64,000 nucleotides of DNA from Stagnimonas sp965279705 (GTDB lineage: Bacteria > Pseudomonadota > Gammaproteobacteria > Nevskiales > Nevskiaceae), in assembly GCA_965279705.1 (NCBI GenBank), contig OZ257257.1, positions 3,561,803-3,625,802 on the forward strand. The letters are read 5' to 3'. Positions 19,465-29,635 of this stretch are shown piece by piece. Numbering within the stretch: position 1 is the first letter of the stretch; every line of letters starts with the position of its first letter. The translations under genes and the position numbers were made by a program. The notes below the pieces were generated by a model. The model was not told the DNA's origin, ran no database searches, and saw nothing but the letters and a program-made list of their open reading frames with translations.

Positions 19465-20220
19465 TCAGAGCGGGATTTCCATCACCACGCCGATCCTTGC
19501 ACCAGCCACCCGCGCATCCAGCTTGTTGACGTTGTCATTGATCTTGTAGCGCCGCTGCCGGTAGCCCGCTTCAAGGCCAACAGGGCCCAGAAACTTCCAT
19601 AACACACTGGCTTCGAGTTCGTCCGCGCGGTTGCCGTTGTACTGAATGTAATCACCGCTCAGCGAGACCCTCAGCGAGGGCGCAGGCTGCCATTGCACGC
19701 CGAGGCTCAGCAGGGGAAACGTTTCGTTGATCTTCTGGGTCTCTTGCTGCCCATTGGTCTCATCGGCGGCCGTGATCTGGCCATGCAGGGTGGTCACCGT
19801 GAACCCGCCCAGCAGGCGGAACGAGCCGAGCTGCCAAGGCCAGCGCGCGGTCAGCTCGAAATCGTTGACGCTGGTGCGGTCGTCCACCACGGTTTCGGGC
19901 AGCAGCGGGCCGGTAATCGGATCCAACCCCGTCACCGGCAACAGCGGGAAACGCTGCTGCCCCGTGGCCGCGACGCGGGTGTAGTCGAACTCCAGCGCGG
20001 GGATCCACCCCAGCTGCGCCGGCGCGTAGCCCAGCACATAGTTTTGGCGCGCGGTGGACTTCAGAGCCAGATCGTCTTCGAGGTCCAGCTCGCTGGTGTT
20101 GGTATAGGTGCCCTTGATGTCGTAGGCCCAGCCGCCAACCGAGAAATAAACCCGCGAAGACTCCGCCCGCGCAGTGGAAAAAAAGAGGAGCAGCACAGCA
20201 CCTGAAAACGCTCGAAGCAT
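19465..20220 (-). CDS. Outer-membrane beta-barrel protein (TIGR04219-like)
   Basis: A 251-residue exported protein with the signal peptide MLRAFSGAVLLLFFSTARA. Amphipathic strands repeat to the end (VYFSVGGWAYDIKG, ALEFDYTRV, LSLGVQWQP, VSLSGDYIQYNG, VGLEAGYRQRRYKI), and it finishes VVMEIPL. The N-terminal VGGWAYDIKGTY pattern and the size resemble the TIGR04219 family of outer-membrane barrels. Start ATG 20220 has GGGAGA 6 bases upstream; an in-frame ATG at 20238 is less likely. It diverges from another barrel gene at 20346. No transport substrate can be inferred. Confidence 0.72.
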   Translation of the reverse strand: MLRAFSGAVLLLFFSTARAESSRVYFSVGGWAYDIKGTYTNTSELDLEDDLALKSTARQNYVLGYAPAQLGWIPALEFDYTRVAATGQQRFPLLPVTGLDPITGPLLPETVVDDRTSVNDFELTARWPWQLGSFRLLGGFTVTTLHGQITAADETNGQQETQKINETFPLLSLGVQWQPAPSLRVSLSGDYIQYNGNRADELEASVLWKFLGPVGLEAGYRQRRYKINDNVNKLDARVAGARIGVVMEIPL

Positions 20221-20345
20221 CGTTAATCTCCCGCTCACGACTGAAGTCTTGAATGTGTCACACCACGGTATCAGACGGTCGTTGTTCGCAGCACTTTGAA
20301 CCAGCCGTTAGTGGTTTCACCTCAACTTTCCGGAGCTTCAAAAAA

Positions 20346-20966
20346 ATGAAAATTTCAAAAAAACTGCTAGCCGTCGCTGCACTCGCTGCACCACTTTCGG
20401 CATTCGCCCAGACCGCTTCGACTATTTCCTACAGCTACATTGAAGGCGGCTATCTCAAGGCCACGCAGGAAGACGGCAATTCCGACGATTTCGATTTCGA
20501 TGGCTTCACCGTCGGCGCCTCTGGCAAGGTCTCGAAGAATCTTTATCTGTTCGGTGACTATCGCCAGCTCGAGTCCGACACCGTCGGCGGCACGCGCATC
20601 GACATCGACACCGCTCGCGTCGGCTTGGGTGTGATCTTCCCGATCAACAACAATTTCGACGTCACTGCTGGCGGCGGCGCTGCATTCGCCAAGTTCGACT
20701 ACAAGGGCTCTGGCGCCGGCCTGACGCCGGATGACAACGACGATACCGGTTACTTCCTGCAAACCATTGCGCGCGCAAAGGTGCTGCCAGCTCTGGAAAT
20801 CAACGGTGGCTATCGCTACGAGAAAGTGTTCGACGAAAGCGAATCGACCGGCCTTGTCGGCGCCGTGTTCAGCTTCACCCCCGCCTTTGCTGCTGTCGGC
20901 AGCTATGAGTTCGGTGATGACTTCGACCGCTACGTGATCGGTGGCCGCTTCAACTTCGGCCTGTAA
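20346..20966 (+). CDS. Outer-membrane beta-barrel protein, OmpA/OmpX-like size
   Basis: A 206-residue exported protein: signal peptide MKISKKLLAVAALAAPLSAFA, cut before Q, then eight or so amphipathic strands with aromatic girdles (ISYSYIEGGYL, KNLYLFGDYRQL, TARVGLGVIFP, INGGYRYEKVF) and the terminal RFNFGL ending in Phe-Gly-Leu. Acidic loops (EDGNSDDFDFDG, TPDDNDDTG) may bind cations. A GGAG lies 11-12 bases before ATG 20346. It is monocistronic and ends at a strong terminator shared with rpoD. The family is not certain: generic small porin or adhesin-like barrel. Confidence 0.78.
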   Translation: MKISKKLLAVAALAAPLSAFAQTASTISYSYIEGGYLKATQEDGNSDDFDFDGFTVGASGKVSKNLYLFGDYRQLESDTVGGTRIDIDTARVGLGVIFPINNNFDVTAGGGAAFAKFDYKGSGAGLTPDDNDDTGYFLQTIARAKVLPALEINGGYRYEKVFDESESTGLVGAVFSFTPAFAAVGSYEFGDDFDRYVIGGRFNFGL

Positions 20967-20978
20967 GTTTCACGCAAC

Positions 20979-21006
20979 AAAAAAGCCCCGCAATGCGGGG
21001 CTTTTT
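20979..21006. terminator. Bidirectional terminator between barrel gene and rpoD
   Basis: A6-GCCCCGC-AAT-GCGGGGC-T5, located between the convergent genes ending at 20966 and 21023. Confidence 0.92.
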
Positions 21007-21022
21007 CTTGTGCGGCTATCGC

Positions 21023-22918
<1,896 letters not shown>

Positions 22919-23082
22919 TAATTCGATCCACGACAACTTCAAGAGTGCTTCGCACGATGCGCTTAGACATCAGCGGGAACCGTACAGTTTAATGGTTATG
23001 GGGTCTTTTTGCCCGAAATCTAGGATCAATGGCTTCCTTTTGAGGCCATTTTTTCGGCTTTTGACTGGATTGAGCCATATTT

Positions 23083-24831
23083 TCAGGCAGAGCCAGATCG
23101 TATGGCCGCCAATGCCGCTTGCAAGGCCAGCGCCTCCTGCTGCTCGGCCGCACTCAAGCCATCGCGCTGCATCAGGGCATCGAACTGCGCTTTCACGGCC
23201 CGCTCACGCAGGGTTTTCAACACGCTCAGAAACTGGGTCTGCAAGGCATCGCCTTCGATGTCCAGGGGCTCCGAAGCGAGTCTTGAGAGCGCAACCCCCT
23301 TGGGGGTGCCGGTCCATTCATGCTCCAGCTGCGCGGCACGGTAGTTGGGGTGCTCCTGAAAAAACTCGATCGCTTCGACCAATGCCGTAGCACCCGGCAG
23401 AGGTGCCTGCGCAATCTGCGCAATGTGCTCGGCTCTGGCAGCGAGCCGCGGTTCTTCCAGCAAGATGCGCAGGGCGCGGCGCGGCAGGCGCGCAGCCGGA
23501 TCAGTCTTGCTGGGGCGCATTGCGGCTGCCGTATCGTTCGAGGGCTGATCTTCAGCGGCAGGGGCAAGTGCCTCGACGTCGGAGCGACGGAGTCGCGTAA
23601 TACGCACCAGTTCGTCGGTCAGCAGGCTGCGCAGAGGGCCTTCGGGCAACTTGGCAAGGTGCGGCCTGGCGAGAGCCGCCAGTTTGGCGCGGCCCTCAAG
23701 GGTTTCCAGATCGGCCTGCTTGCCGAGTTCGGCCAGCAGGAAGGCCGTCAGCGGTTCGGCTTTTTCGACCAGCGCACGGAATGCTTCCGAACCGATCTCT
23801 TGCACATAACTGTCGGGGTCGTGGCCGTCGGGTAGAAACAGAAAACGGCATTCGCGGGTGCCTTGGATTTCCGGCAGCGCCTGTTCGAGCGCGCGCCATG
23901 CAGCGCTGCGCCCTGCGCGGTCGCCATCGAAGCAGAAGACGACCTTGCTGGTCTGCTTGAACAGCAAAGTGAGGTGCTCACGCGTGGTAGCGGTGCCGAG
24001 TGTAGCCACCGCCTCACGCACACCGTGCTGGGCCAGCATCACCACATCCATGTAGCCCTCGACGACGATCAGATACGGCAACGCCGCCTTCGCCGACTGC
24101 TTGGCCTCGAACAGGCCATAGAGGTTGCGGCCCTTGTGGAACAAAGGCGTCTCGGGCGAGTTGAGGTATTTGGCGGGGTCGTTGGCGAGCGTGCGGCCGC
24201 CGAAGCCGATGACGCGGCCGCGTGTATCCCGGATCGGGAACATGATGCGGTTGCGGAAGCGGTCATACGCGCCATCACGGCCCTCGCGCTCGATCAGCAG
24301 GCCGGCGTCGAGTGCATGGCGCGGGTCGGGGAACAGCCGCGTCAGCGCATCCCAGGCATCGGGGGCGAGACCGATGCCGAACAGCTTGGCGGTCTCGCCA
24401 TTGACGCCGCGCTTCTTCAAGTACTCCTTGGCGGGCTCGCTTTTCTTGAGCTGCTCCTTGAAGAATCGCTCGGCTGCGGCCAGCGCATCCAGCGGGCCTT
24501 CGAGCACCAACCGCTGGTCGAAACCGCCGCCTTCGCGCGGCACTTCCACACCCGCTTTTTGCGCCAGTTCTTCCACCGCTTCGACAAAGCTCAGGCGGTC
24601 GTAGTCCATCAGGAAGCTGATGACGGTGCCGTTCTTGCCGGAGGAGAAATCGAAGAACATCTGCTTCGACGGCGAGACGAAGAAGGACGGTGATTTTTCG
24701 TTGGAGAATGGCGAGAGGCCTTTGAACTCCTTGCCCGCGCGCTTCAGCTCCACCCGCTGCCCGATCACCTCGACGATGTCGGTGCGCGCGAGCAGATCTT
24801 GGATGAAGGAATCGGGAATGCGGCCGGCCAT
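23083..24831 (-). CDS. dnaG: DNA primase with a degenerate zinc finger
   Basis: Makes RNA primers at the replication fork, working with the DnaB helicase. The 582 residues begin MAGRIPDSFIQDLLARTDIV, almost as in E. coli. The TOPRIM/RNA-polymerase core is normal (LIVVEGYMDVVMLAQHGV, VVFCFDGDRAGRSAAW, LPDGHDPDSYV), followed by a helicase-binding C-terminal domain. The odd point is the N-terminal zinc-binding domain: the E. coli ligands Cys40, His43, Cys61 and Cys64 align without gaps with Ser40, Ser43, Asp61 and Ser64 (GLSPFSNEK and FFDFSSGKNG), so no zinc site remains. The catalytic acidic residues are intact, so the gene is expected to be functional. It lies between yqeY and rpoD. Confidence 0.96.
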   Translation of the reverse strand: MAGRIPDSFIQDLLARTDIVEVIGQRVELKRAGKEFKGLSPFSNEKSPSFFVSPSKQMFFDFSSGKNGTVISFLMDYDRLSFVEAVEELAQKAGVEVPREGGGFDQRLVLEGPLDALAAAERFFKEQLKKSEPAKEYLKKRGVNGETAKLFGIGLAPDAWDALTRLFPDPRHALDAGLLIEREGRDGAYDRFRNRIMFPIRDTRGRVIGFGGRTLANDPAKYLNSPETPLFHKGRNLYGLFEAKQSAKAALPYLIVVEGYMDVVMLAQHGVREAVATLGTATTREHLTLLFKQTSKVVFCFDGDRAGRSAAWRALEQALPEIQGTRECRFLFLPDGHDPDSYVQEIGSEAFRALVEKAEPLTAFLLAELGKQADLETLEGRAKLAALARPHLAKLPEGPLRSLLTDELVRITRLRRSDVEALAPAAEDQPSNDTAAAMRPSKTDPAARLPRRALRILLEEPRLAARAEHIAQIAQAPLPGATALVEAIEFFQEHPNYRAAQLEHEWTGTPKGVALSRLASEPLDIEGDALQTQFLSVLKTLRERAVKAQFDALMQRDGLSAAEQQEALALQAALAAIRSGSA

Positions 24832-24897
24832 GGGGGAAGTGTCGTCCTGACCAGCCGCCGCCGTCCATGGCGGCGACTTTCAAAACAAGAATGAAGA

Positions 24898-25344
24898 CTA
24901 AGCCAGCTTGGCCTTGATCTTGGCCGACAGCGCGCCCATGTCGGTTTTGCCCGCCACTTTCGGCTTGATGGCGGCCATGACTTTGCCCATGTCCTTGGGG
25001 CCAGCAGCGCCCGTTTCGGCAATGACCTCTGCAAGAATGGCGTCCAGCTCGGCATCGCTCAGCTGCGTGGGCAGATAGACCATCAATCCGGCGATCTCGG
25101 CAGCTTCCTTGTCGGCAAGCTCGGCGCGGTTGGCCGCGCGAAACTGGCTCTCGGAATCTTTGCGCTGCTTCAGCATCTTCTCGATGGCGGCGATCACGGC
25201 GGCGTCGGTGAGCACGATCTGCTCGACCACTTCGCGCTGCTTCAGCTCGGCGGTGAGCATGCGCAGCAGCGATACGCGCTCTTTCTCGCCGGCTTTCATG
25301 GCGATTTTCACGTCTTCGGTGATGCGAGTCTTGAGGTCAGTCAT
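24898..25344 (-). CDS. yqeY: GatB/YqeY domain protein
   Basis: A 148-residue cytosolic helical protein matching the YqeY family, related to the tail domain of the amidotransferase subunit GatB, which contacts tRNA. Typical segments are LKTRITEDVKIAMKAGEKER, LLRMLTAELKQREV, an IEKMLKQRKDSESQFRAANR helix and the C-terminal DMGKVMAAIKPKVAGKTDMG. Its cellular role is not settled. ATG 25344 begins MTDLKTRI as in relatives. It lies between rpsU and dnaG, an order common in proteobacteria; a terminator hairpin separates it from rpsU. Confidence 0.93.
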   Translation of the reverse strand: MTDLKTRITEDVKIAMKAGEKERVSLLRMLTAELKQREVVEQIVLTDAAVIAAIEKMLKQRKDSESQFRAANRAELADKEAAEIAGLMVYLPTQLSDAELDAILAEVIAETGAAGPKDMGKVMAAIKPKVAGKTDMGALSAKIKAKLA

Positions 25345-25361
25345 TGGGATTCTCTTGGGCA

Positions 25362-25395
25362 ATAAAAAAGCCTGCGGTGTTGCCAGCGCAGGCTT
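25362..25395 (-). terminator. Attenuator/terminator after rpsU
   Basis: On the minus strand a 9-bp stem (AAGCCTGCG ... CGCAGGCTT) is followed by T6. It lies 21 bases after the rpsU stop and just before yqeY, so it probably limits read-through from rpsU into yqeY-dnaG-rpoD. Confidence 0.85.
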
Positions 25396-25416
25396 GTCAC
25401 CGGCAACCAGTGCCGA

Positions 25417-25632
25417 TCAATACATGCGGGTCTGGCGAGCGGTTTCGCGCAGCACTTTCTTCTCTTGGCGCTTCACGGCGGCAGCACGTTTGCGCTTGCG
25501 CTCCATGCTGGGCTTCTCGAAGAATTCTTTCTTGCGAACATCGGTCAGGACACCAGCTTTTTCGCAGGTGCGCTTGAAACGGCGGACAGCCACTTCAAAC
25601 GGTTCGTTATCGCGGACGCGGACTTCAGGCAT
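25417..25632 (-). CDS. rpsU: 30S ribosomal protein bS21
   Basis: Small basic protein (71 residues) of the 30S subunit needed for initiation. It begins MPEVRVRDNEPFEVAVRRFK, then has CEKAGVLTDVRKKEFFEKPS, the basic ERKRKRAAAVKRQEKKVL and a terminal RQTRMY. The CEKAGVL motif and the C-terminal R-x-x-MY/LY ending follow the gammaproteobacterial form. It is the first gene of the rpsU-yqeY-dnaG-rpoD block and diverges from tsaD over 148 bases, which must contain both promoters. Confidence 0.97.
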   Translation of the reverse strand: MPEVRVRDNEPFEVAVRRFKRTCEKAGVLTDVRKKEFFEKPSMERKRKRAAAVKRQEKKVLRETARQTRMY

Positions 25633-25780
25633 GGGCTACTCGACTCTCTGGGGTTGGGACGCCCAAGCGGGACGTCTACGTTGGTGTCTCGACTTAGCCG
25701 TCGGGACGAAAGGGCCGCGATTCTATGCGCATTTTTTGGCCGGTGCAAAGCTAAGGCGGTTAGTTTGCGACAATGGCGAC

Positions 25781-26818
25781 ATGTCACGCCCTACCAATAC
25801 CCGCCCCATACTGGCCGTAGAGACCTCCTGCGACGAAACCGCGGTCGCCGTTTATGGCGCCTCTGGCCTACTGGCACACACCCTGCATTCCCAGATCAAG
25901 CTGCATGCCGAGTATGGCGGCGTGGTGCCTGAGCTCGCCTCGCGCGACCACGTCACCCGCGTGCTGCCGCTGATCCGCGCCGTGCTCGCCGAGGCGGGAT
26001 TGAAGCCCGCCGAGCTGGGTGGTATCGCCTACACCGCAGGGCCGGGGTTGATTGGGGCGCTGATGGTCGGCGCGGCGGCTGCTGCCGGGCTGGCCGCAGC
26101 GCTCGATGTGCCGCTGATCGGCATCCATCACATGGAAGGCCATCTGCTGGCGCCGATGCTGGAAACGCCCGCGCCGGCCTTCCCCTTCGTCGCCCTGCTG
26201 GTCTCTGGCGGCCACACCCTGCTGGTGGACGTGCAGGGTGTGGGCCGCTACGCGCTGCTGGGCGAGAGTCTCGACGACGCCGTGGGCGAGGCCTTCGACA
26301 AGACCGCCAAGCTGCTCGGCCTGCCTTACCCGGGCGGGCCGGAGCTGGCGCGGCTGGCCGAAACCGGAACGCCGGGTCGCTTCAAGCTGCCGAAGCCGAT
26401 GACCGATCGCCCCGGCCTCGACTTCAGTTTCTCGGGCCTCAAGACCGCCGTGCTCACCGCCCTGCCGCGCGATGCCGACGCGCAGACCAAGGCTGATCTC
26501 GCACGCGGATTCGAGGATGCCGTGACCGAGACGCTCGCCATCAAATGCGCGCGTGCGCTCGATGCCACTGGCCATCGCACGCTCGTCGTCGCTGGCGGCG
26601 TCGGTGCCAACCTGCGCTTGCGCGAGCGGCTCCATGCCTTGGCAGCCAAGCGCAAAGGCCAGGTATTTTTCCCGCGTCGCGAGTTCTGCACCGATAACGC
26701 CGCGATGATTGCCTACGTCGGCTGGGTGCGCCGTAGCGAGGGTTTGCCGGCTTTGGAAGGGTTTCCTACACGTGCCCGCTGGCCGCTTACCGAACTCTCT
26801 GCTGTCGCAAACATCTAA
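25781..26818 (+). CDS. tsaD: tRNA threonylcarbamoyladenosine transferase TsaD
   Basis: Transfers the threonylcarbamoyl group to A37 of ANN-decoding tRNAs, with TsaB and TsaE (not in the window). The 345 residues show ILAVETSCDETAVAVYG, a YGGVVPELASRDHV strand, the metal site HHMEGHL, the LVSGGHTLL phosphate loop and the C-terminal FPRREFCTDNAAMIAYVG. ATG 25781 gives the normal N-terminus; in-frame codons upstream run antisense through yqeY and rpsU. folB follows after 9 bases, so the two are probably one transcript. Confidence 0.97.
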   Translation: MSRPTNTRPILAVETSCDETAVAVYGASGLLAHTLHSQIKLHAEYGGVVPELASRDHVTRVLPLIRAVLAEAGLKPAELGGIAYTAGPGLIGALMVGAAAAAGLAAALDVPLIGIHHMEGHLLAPMLETPAPAFPFVALLVSGGHTLLVDVQGVGRYALLGESLDDAVGEAFDKTAKLLGLPYPGGPELARLAETGTPGRFKLPKPMTDRPGLDFSFSGLKTAVLTALPRDADAQTKADLARGFEDAVTETLAIKCARALDATGHRTLVVAGGVGANLRLRERLHALAAKRKGQVFFPRREFCTDNAAMIAYVGWVRRSEGLPALEGFPTRARWPLTELSAVANI

Positions 26819-26827
26819 AATCGCCGC

Positions 26828-27202
26828 ATGGACAAAGTCTTCATCCGCGCACTCGAAATACAGACTCATATCGGGGTGAATGCCTGGGAGCACCACATCC
26901 GCAGGCCGCTGATTCTCGACCTCGATCTGGGCTGCGATACCCGCGACGCCGCCGCCACCGACAACATCCGCGATGCGCTCGACTACCACTCGGTGTGCAC
27001 CACGCTCATGGCGCTGGTGGACGAGCAGCAATTCCAGTTGCTTGAAACCTTTGCCGAGACGGCCGCGCGACGTCTTTTCGAGCTGTTCCCCATCAGCAGC
27101 CTGCGACTTACGGTGAGCAAACCGGGCGCGGTGCCTGCGGCCAAAACCGTAGGTGTCGAGATCGAGCGGCGGCGCGAGGATTACGCAGTCTGCGGCCGCT
27201 AG
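26828..27202 (+). CDS. folB: Dihydroneopterin aldolase FolB
   Basis: Converts 7,8-dihydroneopterin to 6-hydroxymethyl-dihydropterin in folate synthesis. The 124 residues match the family: MDKVFIRALEIQTHIGVNAWE, with the conserved E of the LEI strand, the DALDYHSVC tyrosine region, the LLETFAETAARRLFE helix with catalytic Glu, and the final LTVSKPGAVPAAKTVGVEIER (Lys in VSKPGA). It follows tsaD by 9 bases. Its last four bases overlap, on the opposite strand, the end of the membrane protein gene at 27199. Confidence 0.95.
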   Translation: MDKVFIRALEIQTHIGVNAWEHHIRRPLILDLDLGCDTRDAAATDNIRDALDYHSVCTTLMALVDEQQFQLLETFAETAARRLFELFPISSLRLTVSKPGAVPAAKTVGVEIERRREDYAVCGR

Positions 27203-27651
27203 GCCGATTTACTCCAGGCAGCCTTCGCGCACAGCGCCAAGGCAATCAAGACCGCCAGTGCGCCAATGGGCGTGAGCACAATCAACAACGAGGGATCGCC
27301 TTCGCTGTTGCCGATACCGCCCAAGAAAAACCCTGCTGGCACCAGTGCCGCACCCCAGCGTAGCCAAGTACCCGCGCTTGCCGCAGAGACGATGCGCGGT
27401 AGCAGCGCCGCATAAATCAGGTTGAACAATGCCAGCAGCGCGCCGTGCGCGTGCGCCAGCACCCACAGCTCGCGGCGCAGATGGCTTTCGAGATACCACG
27501 GCGCTTTGATGAGGTGCAGAAACTCCAGCGTCAACCCGCCTACTACGAACAGCAGCAGCGCGGTGAAGCCGTAACGCAGGCTTTTCTGCGCCGCGATTTC
27601 CGCTGTTGAGGCGCTTCTGACGACAGGTGCTTTGAGATTGCTGCGGGCCAT
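27199..27651 (-). CDS. Small four-helix inner-membrane protein, unknown function
   Basis: A 150-residue protein with about four transmembrane segments: GFTALLLFVVGGLTLEFLHL, LAHAHGALLALFNLIYAALL, GAALVPAGFFLGGI and LIVLTPIGALAVLIALALC. The second helix contains a HAHG motif, and an EFLH...ESHLRRELW stretch lies between helices; paired histidines of this kind could bind heme or a metal. The gene starts 21 bases after the stop of the octaheme cytochrome gene and runs in the same direction, so the pair may form a membrane-anchored electron-transfer module. I do not recognise the family. It converges with folB, with a 4-base overlap. Confidence 0.75.
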   Translation of the reverse strand: MARSNLKAPVVRSASTAEIAAQKSLRYGFTALLLFVVGGLTLEFLHLIKAPWYLESHLRRELWVLAHAHGALLALFNLIYAALLPRIVSAASAGTWLRWGAALVPAGFFLGGIGNSEGDPSLLIVLTPIGALAVLIALALCAKAAWSKSA

Positions 27652-27672
27652 GTGGGTGTCCGGTATGCGGCG

Positions 27673-29550
27673 TCACTCGCCGATGTTGATTGCGGTGGGG
27701 TCGGCCTGCGCGCGCAGGGTGCTGAGCAACGCGGTGTTGGCGCTGCCATCGGCGTTGAGCAGGCCACCGAGTGCGTCGCTGGTCGTCTTCGTTGCTGGCG
27801 CTGCGCTGCGGATCGCTTGCAGCGCCGTCGCGCGTGTAGTGCCTGCGCCGATGAAATCGAAACCTTGCAGTGCTTTGGCAAGCTCCGGCAGCGCGAGCCT
27901 GTCGGCGCTGACCCGCGCCGACTGCTGCGCAAAGCGGCGCACCGCGGGGTAGCCGTCTTCCATCGCCGCGAACAGCAGCGGCAGCTGCGCCATGCGTTCT
28001 GCATCGGTGAGCGCGGATTTTTCACTGCCCGCGAGCTTGGCCGCGACCGCGCGCTGCACGGGATCACCTTCGAAGAGTTGGCGCAGGTTCTCCGGTATCG
28101 ACGCGCTCGCCGTTGTCGCAACAGCGCTGCCCCGCCAGGCACTCACCGCATCCGCCGCCCACTGCGCCGACCGATTGCCGTGGCAGGTCGTGCAGGCATC
28201 CGGCTGCTGGTTGCTGGCGGCGGCGAGCGGATCGGGCGCGCGAATACGGTGCGTGCGGTGAATCTCCATCACGCCGTAGACCATCTTCGGCATGTGGCAA
28301 TCCACACAGTTCGTCGTCGGGCTCGCCTTGGCGTGCGCGGCATGGGCGGGCAATGCAGCGGCGTCCTTGTGGCAGCCCACACACGAGGCCCCGGCGCGGT
28401 TTTCCTCGGTGATCATCCCCGCTGGCGTGCCGCCGTGGGCCTCGTGGCAGCCGATACAGGTTGCCCCGCCTCTGGTGTAGCAATCGGATTGCAGAAGCCC
28501 CTGCATCTCGTAGGCCGAGAGGCGCGGCGTGCCGTCTTTCCAGAACCGCAGCTTGAACAGATTGGGGTCACCGCCGGATACCGGCGTGTCAGGGCGCACC
28601 AGCGACACATGCTCGGCCAGCACGTCGCCGGCGCGGTAGCTCGGCCCGCTGCGCAGCCACTGGCTCGCCATTTCCAGCTTGGCCGGCTGGCGCTGGCCGT
28701 GGCACTGGCCGCAGACCTCGGCGCTGCGTTGCGGCGTGAGTTTTTTGGGGTTGGTGATGGTCGGGTCGCTCGCTTTTGACCAATGCAGCCAGTAGCGCCG
28801 CAGTGGGTTGCGATTAGCTTTTGCGTGCGTCGCGCCCGGGCCGTGGCAGCTCTCGCAGGCGATGCCGAGTTCGGCCACTTCGCTATCCCAAAGCGCGGCA
28901 TTGATGAAGTTGAAGCGCTCGCCCGCGCGGGCGCGATTCAGCAGCGCATCCTCGTTGGTGATGTTGGGATTCACGCCGGTGTTGTGGCAGAAAATGCAGT
29001 TGGGGTTCCACACCGCCGCATGCTGGTTGAAGCCCTGGTGGTCGTCGTAGAGAAACGCGCCGTTGTAATGCACCCAGCGCTGGTCGCCGATGTGCCAGAT
29101 CAGGTGCAGTCGCGCGTAACGGCCGTCGGCGTCCTTGCTCAGGTATTGCTGATAGCGGTGGCTGCCCACGGTGCGCGCGACCTCGACCGTGGCCTTGACC
29201 GCCTGAGTGCTCGGGTCGAGATACTCGAACAGGTATTTGCCATCGCGCTGCACCGGCCGCACCGGCACGCCCCAGGCATTCACCACCTTGCCATCGAAGT
29301 GCCCCTGCACGCTGGTATCAGAGGCCTCTTGCGTCATCGTGCGGTGGTAGGTGCGTTTCCAGCTAGCGTGGTGATCGGCGTGGCAGGAGAGGCAGGTGTT
29401 GCTACCGACAAAGGCGTTGCGGTCGCGCTGCAAAGGCTGTTGTACCGCTGCATAGGCCGACCAGCCCCACCAGGCACCTGTCACCAGCACCATCAGAATG
29501 AGGGTGCTGAATGCGGCAATGCGCAGGGCGGGTGATTTCAGGGCAGGCAT
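27673..29550 (-). CDS. Membrane-anchored octaheme cytochrome c
   Basis: A 625-residue periplasm-facing cytochrome held by an N-terminal membrane segment (about residues 9-33). Eight CXXCH sites occur: CLSCH, CIFCH, CESCH, CGQCH, CIGCH, CVGCH, CVDCH and CTTCH, all before about residue 450. Additional histidines (HADHHASW, HRTMTQE, HEAHGG, HAAHAKA) are likely distal ligands. The last 160 residues have no heme site and look like helical HEAT-type repeats (DPVQRAVAAKLAGSEK, LPLLFAAMEDGYPAVRRFA). The arrangement resembles multiheme proteins with cytochrome c3/c554-like domains. No active-site lysine motif CXXCK, as in NrfA nitrite reductase, is present. Terminal acceptor or enzyme activity is unknown. 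It precedes a small membrane protein. Confidence 0.85.
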   Translation of the reverse strand: MPALKSPALRIAAFSTLILMVLVTGAWWGWSAYAAVQQPLQRDRNAFVGSNTCLSCHADHHASWKRTYHRTMTQEASDTSVQGHFDGKVVNAWGVPVRPVQRDGKYLFEYLDPSTQAVKATVEVARTVGSHRYQQYLSKDADGRYARLHLIWHIGDQRWVHYNGAFLYDDHQGFNQHAAVWNPNCIFCHNTGVNPNITNEDALLNRARAGERFNFINAALWDSEVAELGIACESCHGPGATHAKANRNPLRRYWLHWSKASDPTITNPKKLTPQRSAEVCGQCHGQRQPAKLEMASQWLRSGPSYRAGDVLAEHVSLVRPDTPVSGGDPNLFKLRFWKDGTPRLSAYEMQGLLQSDCYTRGGATCIGCHEAHGGTPAGMITEENRAGASCVGCHKDAAALPAHAAHAKASPTTNCVDCHMPKMVYGVMEIHRTHRIRAPDPLAAASNQQPDACTTCHGNRSAQWAADAVSAWRGSAVATTASASIPENLRQLFEGDPVQRAVAAKLAGSEKSALTDAERMAQLPLLFAAMEDGYPAVRRFAQQSARVSADRLALPELAKALQGFDFIGAGTTRATALQAIRSAAPATKTTSDALGGLLNADGSANTALLSTLRAQADPTAINIGE

Positions 29551-29635
29551 GGTGATCAGCGTGCGCAGTGCATCACAGGCTTGTCAAAAAATGGCATTTG
29601 CAACAGCTCAAAAAAGCGCACTTTGCCGGCCGGCT

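Noticed and set aside
23028..23054. Terminator-like hairpin (AATGGCTTC ... GAGGCCATT, T4) on the plus strand between dnaG and rpoD
   Set aside because: No plus-strand gene ends there, and on the minus strand it lacks a T-run; probably chance.
25868..27031. A 387-codon minus-strand frame opposite tsaD and folB
   Set aside because: Both plus-strand genes are unmistakable; the frame is a compositional shadow.
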